Assembly: GCF_001045455.1 (NCBI RefSeq)
Contig: NZ_LFNE01000006.1
Location: 161,541 to 225,540 of the forward strand
Origin: Chryseobacterium sp. FH2
GTDB lineage: Bacteria; Bacteroidota; Bacteroidia; Flavobacteriales; Weeksellaceae
Direction: 5' to 3'
DNA length: 64,000 nucleotides
Part shown: piece by piece, positions 8,386 through 16,512 of the stretch
How the letters are laid out: every line of letters begins with the position of its first letter
How positions within the stretch are numbered: the first letter of the stretch is position 1
Made by a program: the position numbers and the translations under genes
Notes under the pieces: generated by a model
Database searches by the model: none
What the model was told of the DNA's origin: nothing
The model's input: only the letters and a program-made list of their open reading frames with translations

Positions 8386-10248
8386 TTATTTTAAAATCTC
8401 AACTTCAATTGCGCTATCATCAAAAATCTTGATAAATGCTTTTGTGTAATCCTCCTTTGTTGCAAAATTCGGATTATCTAAGAATTTCTGTGGATTAACA
8501 GCAAAAAGCGGAAACCAGGTACTGCTGATTTGTATCTGGATTTTATGCCCTTTTTTAAAGGTATGAACAACGTCCTGTAATCTGAAGTTTACTGCCGTTT
8601 TCTGATTTGGAACTAAGGCTTCTGCCTTTTCTCTGGAGTTTCTGAATCTCGCAGGCATGATTTCACTTCTTACCATTTGGTGATAATTTCCGTAAATAAC
8701 ACCATCTTTTTTCTCAACAGGCTTAAAATCTTCAGGATAAACGTCAATTAATTTTACAGCAAAATCTGCATCTGTAGAAGTGGAAGCAATATTTAACTTA
8801 GCCATAATCTCTCCTGCAAAAGTTATATCTTCCGATAAAACATCGGTCGTAAAAGTCAAAACATCAGGTCTTCCTTCTGCAAATCTTTGATCTTCTGACA
8901 TATAATTTTTTGGGGTAAATCCATTAAAATCCTTTAGATTATCAGAACTCAATACAGGATTATTCGGGTCACTGTAATATTCTGAAAAATTTTGTCCTGC
9001 TTCGTTTTTCAATGTCCCGTTTGATAAGTAGAAGTTAACTTTCTGTCCTTCTTTCGGGGGATAGGTTGCAAATTCCCGCCACTGTTTCGCGCCTGTATCA
9101 TACATTAAAGCTTCAGGTAATCCTGCATCTTGCTTTGTATTTCCTTTTAAATAATGACTGAAAAATTTAGTCTCAATATTTTTCTGATAATATGTTGCAA
9201 TACTGTCTCCAAAATAAATCTGATTGTGAAAATGTTTTCCCTGTTCCTGTGCCCAAGCTCCGTGAGAGAATGGTCCCATTACAATTGTATTCTTAGCTTT
9301 CGGGCTTGTTTTTTCAATGGTTTTATAAATATTCAGTGGTCCTGACAAATCTTCTGCATCAAACCAGCCTCCGACTGTCATTACCGCATGATTCACATTT
9401 TTAAGATGAGGCAAAAGGCTTCTTTTTTGCCAAAACTCGTCGTAGTTGGTATGGTTCATAATTTCTGTCATGAAGAAATTATCTTTATAATATTTTTCAT
9501 AACCCTCTTTCAAAGTTCCCATATCCCGGTAAAATTTCAGACCATCTTCCGAAGTAGTTTTAATCATAGAATCCGTGTACCATGCTTTATTTTCAGGTTT
9601 TGTTTTCTGGATTCCGAATACAGGGAAAGTTCTGAAATAACCTAACATAAATCTTCCGTTGTGAAGAAAGTCGTCATTCCAGAAATCTGAAATAGGTGCT
9701 TGAGGAGAAGATGCCACCAAAGCAGGATGTTGAGCCAAGATTCCTACGGCAGTATAAAACCCCGGATATGAAGTTCCGTATTGACCAACTTTACCGTTGT
9801 TATCTTTAATATTTTTGATTAGCCAATCGATAGTGTCATAAGTATCTGTACTTTCATCCACATCTTTCTTGGTTTTACGATCAACCTGCGGTGTCATATT
9901 GGTGAAAGTCCCTTCACTCATATATCTACCGCGAACGTCCTGTAATACGAAAATATACTTCTCTTTCATTAAATACTGGTTCGGGCCAAGTTTTGTTCTG
10001 TATTCATTTTCACCGTAGGGAGCGATGCTGTAGCAAGTCCTTTGCATTAAAAAAGGATACTTATTCTTATTAGAAATATCTTTCGGAATATAGGCGATAG
10101 TAAAAAGCTTTACGCCGTCTCGCATGGTAATGTAGAATTCTTTTTTTGTAAAATTGTCTTTCACAAAAGTGTCCTCAGGTTGTTTTTGAGTCTGCGAAAT
10201 TCCAAAAATGAAACAAAAAACCAATACAATTGAAACAGGAATCTTCAT
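8386..10248 (-). CDS. CocE/NonD family secreted hydrolase
   Basis: A 620-residue alpha/beta hydrolase of the CocE/X-Pro dipeptidyl-peptidase S15 family. A signal peptide (MKIPVSIVLVFCFIFGISQ) sends it out of the cytoplasm. The nucleophile elbow GQYGTSYPGF holds the Ser, and a GPFSHGAW segment (about residue 330) supplies the catalytic His. The C-terminal third is the jelly-roll domain typical of the family (TADFAVKLIDVYPE; HKIQIQISSTWFPL). Members include cocaine esterase, glutaryl-7-ACA acylase and peptidases; the substrate here is unknown. It is a single-gene unit. Confidence 0.88.
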   Translation of the reverse strand: MKIPVSIVLVFCFIFGISQTQKQPEDTFVKDNFTKKEFYITMRDGVKLFTIAYIPKDISNKNKYPFLMQRTCYSIAPYGENEYRTKLGPNQYLMKEKYIFVLQDVRGRYMSEGTFTNMTPQVDRKTKKDVDESTDTYDTIDWLIKNIKDNNGKVGQYGTSYPGFYTAVGILAQHPALVASSPQAPISDFWNDDFLHNGRFMLGYFRTFPVFGIQKTKPENKAWYTDSMIKTTSEDGLKFYRDMGTLKEGYEKYYKDNFFMTEIMNHTNYDEFWQKRSLLPHLKNVNHAVMTVGGWFDAEDLSGPLNIYKTIEKTSPKAKNTIVMGPFSHGAWAQEQGKHFHNQIYFGDSIATYYQKNIETKFFSHYLKGNTKQDAGLPEALMYDTGAKQWREFATYPPKEGQKVNFYLSNGTLKNEAGQNFSEYYSDPNNPVLSSDNLKDFNGFTPKNYMSEDQRFAEGRPDVLTFTTDVLSEDITFAGEIMAKLNIASTSTDADFAVKLIDVYPEDFKPVEKKDGVIYGNYHQMVRSEIMPARFRNSREKAEALVPNQKTAVNFRLQDVVHTFKKGHKIQIQISSTWFPLFAVNPQKFLDNPNFATKEDYTKAFIKIFDDSAIEVEILK

Positions 10249-10433
10249 ATATAAAATTTGTTGCTAATTTAATCATAAAATATTTTTAACCACAAAATTT
10301 TAACAGGGTGCTTGTCCTTCTGACGATGGAAGAAATCTAATGTACCATTTTTTTAAGATTTTTCATTTCGTTTTACTTCATTTAAAATGACAATGTAATA
10401 CAAAAGATTATAAATGAAAATTCAAATAAATAT

Positions 10434-13142
10434 CTACATTTTCCTACCTGCAAATTTATTCAGTTTTAGTGTTAGAGAAAACATTAAATAACGTCTCAAA
10501 ATTAAATCCTCACGGTCTTCAACATAAGAAGCGGAAATTGTTCTTCGTACACTTTGGTTTTGATTTAAAATATCGTAAACCCTTACTTTTGCAGTTAATT
10601 GTTTTTTGTAAAAAGTATAACCGATGCTTGTATTCCAAAAGTAAAAATCTCTTTTGAAACCGGGAGAAATGTTGGAACTTGTATTGTACTCAAAATCGTT
10701 TTCAAAAATTAAGTTAGTTTTGAGAAAATAATTTGTTAGTTCCAATCTGAATGTTTGATACGTATTTTTTATACTTTCAATATTGTAATTTTCATAATTT
10801 GAAAAAGTATAGTTTACGTTATAGGAAGGTTTTATATTGACTTTGTCCTTTTTGTCATAAATGAAACTGATTCCCGGAGTGAATGTGTAAGAATTTCCCG
10901 TAAACTGTTGTCCATCGATAAAACCTTTGTTATATCTATAGTTCAAATTAGCTTTTGGTCTGATGGTTAATCTGTTATCATTCCACTTGTAGGTTTTTCC
11001 GAGACTTCCTCCTAATGTAACAGTTTTATTTCCACTGATATTCGTATACGTTACAAATTGTTTCCCTGATTCATCATAAAAAGAGAAATTTGTAATGTCA
11101 TTGTTGTTATAAGTAAAACTTAAGTTAATATTATAATTAAGGCTTGTCTTTACATTAAAATTATTAAAGTAAACACTTGTTCTGTTGCTCCAGGTATTTT
11201 TAAGGTCGGGATTTCCTTCATAAGTAATCAGCGGATTGGATTCGTCTCTGTAAGGGATTACATTTTCCGGCGTAGGAACGGTGTAATTTGCTGAATTGTG
11301 AATGCTTAATTTTGAATTTTCCGAAATACGGTATTGAAGCCCGGCGTTATAGTCCGGCAACATGCAATTTCTCTGAAGCTCATAATGTTCACCATTGAAA
11401 ATAGCATTGTATTTTAGATCTGAGATATTGACAGTCGTTGATGCCCAAACACTGTATTTCTTTTTGTTAAGCTCAATATTAATTTCCGGGGAAAATTGAT
11501 TGTTTTTTTGTTCCGAACTGTTGGACAAAAGTACATTATATTGAGAATATTGTCCTGTATTTTCATCAAAATTATTAACATTTCTGATGTTTGATAGGTT
11601 TTTTGAGTTATAATTTAAACCTAGTGTTACGTTCAAAGAATCAGAAATCGGTTCAGAATATTTTACGTTAAAAGAGTAATTGTTAGTTTGGTTTTTACTT
11701 TGTGCCAACTGATTTCGGATGTCTACAGAATCATTGGGAATTCGATACAGAATTGTCTTCGATTTCGTTAAATTATCACTTTTTGCCTCAGAAATTGAGG
11801 TGTTCAAGCTGGCATAAAAAGTACGGCCTTTCTTTTTAAATTTTCTTGAATAATAGAGACTCGGGCTGAAAGTATTGTTTTGTGAAGCAGAATTGGTAGC
11901 AGATTCACTTTCATTCGCAAGTATATTGTCTTTAAATGTTACAGATTTTGAAGTTCTGAAATTATTTGTTTTCGAAAGCGAAAGCGAAGGTGAAAAATAA
12001 ATGGTACTTAAAGAATCGGCTTTTATCCTCAAAGCAGAATTAAAATTGTATTGCTCAGTATTATTATCAGCATGATTTTCCGAATCAGTTTTCAGTGAGG
12101 AATCTGTAAGAAAAGTAGTTTTTGAGGTTTTTGAAGCGGTTTCGAGATCTGTTTCTGTACGCGTTATGCCAAGAGATTCAAGGTCGACATTTTCGCTAAG
12201 CTGATCACTGTAATTTATTCCGATTGTTGTTGACTTTTGAATTCCCTTCATATTATTACCGCCGCGTGCGCCTTTGCTGGTACCTGCACTTTCGGCTTCA
12301 TCACCGGTAAAACCTCTTGTATTGATATTGTTTGAAGATCCAAGCAGGCTAATTTTCGTTTTATTTTTAAAATAACTTAAAAATCCACTTGCTTCATATC
12401 GTTTATCAGTTCCGTACCCACCGGTAAGCCTTGAAATAAATCCTTGATTTTTTTTCTCGTCAATATTAAAATTGATGGTAGATTTTTCAGATTTCGGAGT
12501 TTTTCCTGTAAGCTCTTCTTCTTTGGTTTTTGTGGAAGTAACCTGAATATTTTTAATAATATCAGCCGGAATATTTTCCAGAGCAATTTTCCCGGAGGCA
12601 TCGAAGAATGGTTTTCCGTTGATCATAATCTGGTCAACTTCTTTACCATTTACCGTTATTTTTCCATCGCTGTCAACCTCAACACCGTCAATATTTTTCA
12701 ATAATTCCTGGATGTTACTATCAGGACGTACTTTTATAGCATTTGCATTAAATTCAATTGTATCTTTTTTGATTTTGACAGGAGAAACAGTAATTACTAC
12801 TTCTTCAATATCTGAAACTTTGTCTTTATCAAGCTTAATTTCATTTAAAACAAAGGATTTTTTAATTTCATAAAAATTTTTAGAATAGGAAATTAATTTA
12901 GCGGCATCAACTTTTAAAATAGAAGGTTCATCGAGTTCATTTATTTTTAATGAAAACTTTCCTTCGTTATCAGTAAATGCAGACTTTATCAGGGATGAAT
13001 CTTTTTGTTTAATGAGGGATACCGTTGCTTTTTCTACAGGTTTGTTTTCGAAATCTGAAATTTTTCCGCCAATAGTGATGCTCTGCCCATTCAATAATAA
13101 AAAATTGAATATAAATATCAGTAACCATAAAATTTTCTTCAT
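10434..13142 (-). CDS. Outer-membrane beta-barrel protein, TonB-receptor-like
   Basis: A 902-residue protein with a signal peptide (MKKILWLLIFIFNFLLLNGQ). Residues about 20-105 form a carboxypeptidase-like regulatory (CarbopepD_reg-like) domain, followed by a plug-like part (EELLKNIDGVEVDSDGKITVNGK) and a long strand-rich barrel ending in LMFSLTLKLNKF. This layout is the Bacteroidota outer-membrane barrel family related to TonB-dependent receptors. No TonB box is obvious, and there is no SusD partner, so the ligand is unknown. It appears to be transcribed alone from the minus strand. Confidence 0.85.
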   Translation of the reverse strand: MKKILWLLIFIFNFLLLNGQSITIGGKISDFENKPVEKATVSLIKQKDSSLIKSAFTDNEGKFSLKINELDEPSILKVDAAKLISYSKNFYEIKKSFVLNEIKLDKDKVSDIEEVVITVSPVKIKKDTIEFNANAIKVRPDSNIQELLKNIDGVEVDSDGKITVNGKEVDQIMINGKPFFDASGKIALENIPADIIKNIQVTSTKTKEEELTGKTPKSEKSTINFNIDEKKNQGFISRLTGGYGTDKRYEASGFLSYFKNKTKISLLGSSNNINTRGFTGDEAESAGTSKGARGGNNMKGIQKSTTIGINYSDQLSENVDLESLGITRTETDLETASKTSKTTFLTDSSLKTDSENHADNNTEQYNFNSALRIKADSLSTIYFSPSLSLSKTNNFRTSKSVTFKDNILANESESATNSASQNNTFSPSLYYSRKFKKKGRTFYASLNTSISEAKSDNLTKSKTILYRIPNDSVDIRNQLAQSKNQTNNYSFNVKYSEPISDSLNVTLGLNYNSKNLSNIRNVNNFDENTGQYSQYNVLLSNSSEQKNNQFSPEINIELNKKKYSVWASTTVNISDLKYNAIFNGEHYELQRNCMLPDYNAGLQYRISENSKLSIHNSANYTVPTPENVIPYRDESNPLITYEGNPDLKNTWSNRTSVYFNNFNVKTSLNYNINLSFTYNNNDITNFSFYDESGKQFVTYTNISGNKTVTLGGSLGKTYKWNDNRLTIRPKANLNYRYNKGFIDGQQFTGNSYTFTPGISFIYDKKDKVNIKPSYNVNYTFSNYENYNIESIKNTYQTFRLELTNYFLKTNLIFENDFEYNTSSNISPGFKRDFYFWNTSIGYTFYKKQLTAKVRVYDILNQNQSVRRTISASYVEDREDLILRRYLMFSLTLKLNKFAGRKM

Positions 13143-13170
13143 TAATATCTTTTTAAGATGCTAAAATATA

Positions 13171-13196
13171 AAAAAAACACCCCTGATTAGGGATGT
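13171..13196 (-). terminator. Terminator after the BON/SH3 operon
   Basis: Read on the minus strand, ACATCCCT pairs with AGGGGTGT (one G-U) around AATC and is followed by a run of T. It lies 29 bases after the stop of the downstream gene. Confidence 0.7.
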
Positions 13197-13224
13197 CTAT
13201 AATTTAAATAATGTTAAATCTTGA

Positions 13225-13644
13225 TTAAGCTTTCAAATATCTTGAATAAGCATATCCTTCTTGGCCGTCAGCATTTTTCACTTTCCACCAATCATCAGAA
13301 GTTTGCTCGATAAGTGTTACAGAAGACCCCTTTGCAGCTTTTCCTACTACAGCAGCTTCTGTAGAAGGCTCTTGTCTGATATTTAGGTTAGAATCTTCTG
13401 TTGCAACAGTAAGAGCTGCACCGGCAGCAAGACCAGCAACCTGCACATCAATGTTGATGTCTGAAGCAGAATAGGTAGAGTCAATAGCTCCTAAAGCATT
13501 CCAGACAGAATCTTTAGCAGCTGTATTTGAAGCTTGTCCTGAAACATAAAGGATTCCGTCTTGTTCCTGAATCTGAAGATTAGAAATTCCTGCAGATTGA
13601 GCAGCAGAAACTACGCTTGAATATTTATCTTGTAATGTGCTCAT
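13225..13644 (-). CDS. BON-like and bacterial SH3 domain protein
   Basis: A 139-residue protein with two parts. Residues 1-70 resemble a BON-type fold (LQIQEQDGILYVSGQASN; AKDSVWNALGAIDSTY), a small module that binds membranes or associates with envelope proteins. Residues about 80-139 are a bacterial SH3 domain (NLNIRQEPSTEAAVVGKAAKGS; WWKVKNADGQEGYAYSRYL). No signal peptide is visible, so it may be cytoplasmic, or exported by an unrecognised route. The lipoprotein gene six bases upstream has two BON domains and the pair forms an operon. Its layout resembles LysM/BON proteins such as YgaU with SH3 in place of LysM. Confidence 0.75.
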   Translation of the reverse strand: MSTLQDKYSSVVSAAQSAGISNLQIQEQDGILYVSGQASNTAAKDSVWNALGAIDSTYSASDINIDVQVAGLAAGAALTVATEDSNLNIRQEPSTEAAVVGKAAKGSSVTLIEQTSDDWWKVKNADGQEGYAYSRYLKA

Positions 13645-13650
13645 TTTGAA

Positions 13651-14133
13651 TTATTTTACTGTGTAGTTAAAGTTTACTTTTCCGACTTTCAAAGCATCTA
13701 CAGATTCTTTGATTTTTCTAGCTTGTGTAGGAGATGCATTTCCTGTCAGAGTCAATTCTCCGTTTACAACTTCTACTTTTACAGATGGGAAGTCTTTTAA
13801 AGCGTCCTTTACTTTTTGCTGAACTTCTGGAGCTACTGCAGATTGAGTCTCAACCGGCGCAGCTGCAGGAGCAACAGTAGCCATGTCCATAACCTCTTTC
13901 ACGCCAGTGATAGCTTTCAATTGAGCAATCATAGCGTCTTTAGCCTGTTGTGTTTCGAAAGTTCCGCTTAGATGAGCAACACCGTCTTTTACTTCTACAG
14001 AAGCACTAGGATTAGATGTTACTACCGTAGTAGCCTGAGTTTGAAGATCAGCATCAGAAACTTTCTTTTTACAAGAAACAGCTCCGAAAGATACAGCTAC
14101 AGCCAATGCAGCCATTGCGATAGTTTTTTTCAT
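13651..14133 (-). CDS. BON-domain lipoprotein
   Basis: A 160-residue exported protein with a lipobox (SFGAVSC, Cys21) and two BON domains, about residues 30-85 (SVEVKDGVAHLSGTFETQQ) and 105-160 (VKVEVVNGELTLTGNASPTQ). A Pro/Ala-rich linker joins them. BON proteins of the OsmY type stabilise the envelope under osmotic or other stress; this role is inferred from the family. It is the first gene of a two-gene operon with the BON/SH3 gene. Confidence 0.85.
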   Translation of the reverse strand: MKKTIAMAALAVAVSFGAVSCKKKVSDADLQTQATTVVTSNPSASVEVKDGVAHLSGTFETQQAKDAMIAQLKAITGVKEVMDMATVAPAAAPVETQSAVAPEVQQKVKDALKDFPSVKVEVVNGELTLTGNASPTQARKIKESVDALKVGKVNFNYTVK

Positions 14134-14328
14134 AGTTGTATATTTTTAACGTTGTTAATACAAGTAAATGTAATAATAAAATTTGTACCAAAAGGATAAA
14201 AATTAAATAAATATTTTTTAATTTTTTTACAATATTTTATAAATCAGCCGATTAATTTTAATGTATCTTAAATTTAGTATTAAAATTGCTGCCGTTTGAA
14301 TGAAACTTTATGCCAATTGTAAAAATAT

Positions 14329-14336
14329 TATATTTG
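14329..14336 (+). promoter_or_regulatory. Candidate -7 promoter element of the symporter gene
   Basis: TATATTTG matches TAnnTTTG and lies 20 bases ahead of the start codon. No convincing -33 element at normal spacing was found. Confidence 0.35.
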
Positions 14337-14355
14337 CGAAACTTGAATTATTGAT

Positions 14356-15612
14356 ATGAAAGGACAGAATAAACTATTTATAGCAATTATTATTGCGCTT
14401 ATCGTAGGGGTTGGAATCGGTGGATTTGTACATTTACAGTATCCTGAAAGTGCAGAACCTTTTTCTAAAAACATAAAACTTTTAGGTACGGTTTTCATCA
14501 GATTGGTACAGATGATTATTGCTCCGTTGGTTTTCACCACATTGGTAGTGGGAATTGCCAAAATGAGCGATATTAAAATGATTGGAAGGGTAGGTACAAA
14601 AGCAATGCTGTGGTTTATTTCTGCGTCTCTGATCTCTCTTTTTATTGGTTTAGTACTTGTCAACTGGATGGAACCGGGACATGTTACTAAGCTGCCGATT
14701 CAGGATGCGGCTTCTGCAGAAGAATTGTTAAAAAGCAGTAAGGGGTTCTCAATGGAAGACTTCGTAAAACATATTATCCCTAAAAGTATTTTTGAAGCTT
14801 TTGCGACCAATGAGGTTCTGCAAATCGTAGTATTTTCTATCATGTTTGGAGTTGCTTTGGCAAATTTGGGTGAAGAATATGCTAAGCCTGTTATCAAATT
14901 ATTTGATATTATTGCTCACGGAATTCTTAAAATGGTGGGTTACATCATGTGGTTTGCACCACTTGGAGTTTTAGGGGCGATCGCTGCTGTGGTTGCAACG
15001 AATGGTTTTGAGATTTTCAAAGTTTATGCGGTTTACCTCAGGGATTTCTTCTTTGCATTAGGAATTCTTTGGTTAGTACTTTTATTAGCAGGGTACTTTA
15101 TCTTAGGAAACCGTCTTTTTGAATTATTGAGAAGAATAAAAGCTCCGTTATTGATTGCTTTTTCAACGACAAGTTCTGAAGCAGTTTTTCCAAAACTGGT
15201 GGAAGAATTAGAAAGATTTGGTTGTAACAGCAGAATAGTGTCTTTCATTTTACCTTTAGGATATTCGTTTAATTTGGATGGAAGTATGATGTATATGACG
15301 TTTGCTTCAATTTTTATTGCTCAGATTTACGGAATCGAGATGACTTTAGGTCAACAGATAACCATGCTTTTAGTGTTAATGTTAACTTCTAAAGGTATTG
15401 CCGGGGTTCCGAGAGCATCTCTGGTAATTATTGTTGCGACCTGCTCAATGTTTGGGATTCCACCGGAGGGTATAGCATTAATTTTACCGATCGACCATTT
15501 CTGTGATATGGGAAGAAGTATGACAAACGTGCTTGGAAACGCATTGGCAACTTCTGCAGTTTCCAAATGGGAGGGGCAGTTGGAACACGGCAATGGAAAC
15601 CAGAGCATTTAA
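14356..15612 (+). CDS. Dicarboxylate/amino acid:cation symporter
   Basis: A 418-residue inner-membrane transporter of the DAACS family (GltP/GltT/DctA type), which takes up glutamate, aspartate or C4-dicarboxylates with sodium or protons. The serine-rich hairpin AFSTTSSEAVFPK and the DGSMMYM segment are family signatures, and the C-terminal PIDHFCDMGRSMTNVLGN helix carries substrate-binding residues. About eight hydrophobic membrane segments are visible. The choice between amino acid and dicarboxylate cannot be made securely. It is a single-gene unit. Confidence 0.92.
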   Translation: MKGQNKLFIAIIIALIVGVGIGGFVHLQYPESAEPFSKNIKLLGTVFIRLVQMIIAPLVFTTLVVGIAKMSDIKMIGRVGTKAMLWFISASLISLFIGLVLVNWMEPGHVTKLPIQDAASAEELLKSSKGFSMEDFVKHIIPKSIFEAFATNEVLQIVVFSIMFGVALANLGEEYAKPVIKLFDIIAHGILKMVGYIMWFAPLGVLGAIAAVVATNGFEIFKVYAVYLRDFFFALGILWLVLLLAGYFILGNRLFELLRRIKAPLLIAFSTTSSEAVFPKLVEELERFGCNSRIVSFILPLGYSFNLDGSMMYMTFASIFIAQIYGIEMTLGQQITMLLVLMLTSKGIAGVPRASLVIIVATCSMFGIPPEGIALILPIDHFCDMGRSMTNVLGNALATSAVSKWEGQLEHGNGNQSI

Positions 15613-15640
15613 ATAATAAATTGTTAACTTAGTTTATGCT

Positions 15641-15707
15641 AATTGATGGTCAATAGGGAAGGTGTGTGATAAATCCACAAAAACGAATTCACTATTGACC
15701 ATCGATT
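15641..15707. repeat. Widely spaced inverted repeat between symporter and PhyH genes
   Basis: AATTGATGGTCAATAG (15641-15656) is the inverse complement of CTATTGACCATCGATT (15692-15707) at 15 of 16 positions. The spacer is 35 bases. There is no T run, so it is not a standard terminator, and it could bind a dimeric regulator or be a remnant of a small mobile element. Confidence 0.6.
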
Positions 15708-15727
15708 GTATATAAATTTAACTTAAA

Positions 15728-16441
15728 ATGGATTTACGGAATCACAAAGAGTTAATTCTTGAAAAAGGTTTTACTGTTATTAACAACATTTTTTCAAATG
15801 AAGAAATTGAAAAAATAAGTGAAACTATTCAAAATATAGATACGTCAAAAGATACTTTCAGGAAATCGGAAGACCTCTTTGCGATAAGACAATTTTTAAA
15901 AGAAATTCCTGAGATTAAAGACTTAATTTTAAACGATAATATTAAAACTATTGTCAAAGAAATTTTTGGAGATAATTATTTTGTAGTAAAAAGTATTTAT
16001 TTCGATAAGCCTGAAAAATCAAATTGGTATGTAGCTTATCATCAGGATTTGACTATTTCTGTTGATAAAAAAATTGAGCTAATAAATTTTGGCCCATGGA
16101 CGACGAAGCAAAACCAGTTTGCAGTTCAGCCTCCTTTGGATATCCTTGAAAATGTTTACACCATTAGAATTCATTTGGATGATACTGACAAAAATAATGG
16201 AGCTTTAAAGGTTATTCCAAAATCTCACTCCAAAGGAATTTACAGGCCGGAAACAATTGATTGGAACGTAGAAACTGAGGAAATCTGCCATGTAGAAAAA
16301 GGCGGAATTATGATTATGAAACCTTTACTTCTTCATGGTTCAAACCGAACGACCAATGGGATGAAAAGAAGAGTTATTCACATCGAATTTTCTGATATAG
16401 AATTGCCTGAAAAATTAAAATGGTCGGAACGCATGGATTAA
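15728..16441 (+). CDS. Phytanoyl-CoA dioxygenase (PhyH) family protein
   Basis: A 237-residue non-haem iron, 2-oxoglutarate dioxygenase of the PhyH family. The iron ligands appear as the His and Asp of YHQDL (about residues 105-107) and a His in the LLLHGSNRT segment (about residue 200); the adjacent RRVIHIEF carries the 2-oxoglutarate arginine. The pattern GALKVIPKSHSKG is typical of the family. Members hydroxylate many small molecules and lipids; the substrate here is unknown. It stands alone, with a strong terminator after it. Confidence 0.87.
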   Translation: MDLRNHKELILEKGFTVINNIFSNEEIEKISETIQNIDTSKDTFRKSEDLFAIRQFLKEIPEIKDLILNDNIKTIVKEIFGDNYFVVKSIYFDKPEKSNWYVAYHQDLTISVDKKIELINFGPWTTKQNQFAVQPPLDILENVYTIRIHLDDTDKNNGALKVIPKSHSKGIYRPETIDWNVETEEICHVEKGGIMIMKPLLLHGSNRTTNGMKRRVIHIEFSDIELPEKLKWSERMD

Positions 16442-16461
16442 TGAGAATAAAATAATAATAT

Positions 16462-16491
16462 AAACCCCTTTGAAACGTTTCAAAGGGGTTT
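16462..16491. terminator. Bidirectional terminator, perfect 30-base palindrome
   Basis: AAACCCCTTTGAAAC and GTTTCAAAGGGGTTT form a perfect palindrome between the convergent PhyH and GH92 genes, with A/T flanks on both sides. Confidence 0.8.
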
Positions 16492-16512
16492 GTATTAATC
16501 AAATTTTCAGGA

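Noticed and set aside
9154..9645. Plus-strand open frames over the CocE gene
   Set aside because: They lie antisense to a protein with clear family motifs and have no supporting features.
12377..12873. Open frames within the outer-membrane barrel gene
   Set aside because: Shadow frames of a long real gene; composition and lack of start context argue against coding.
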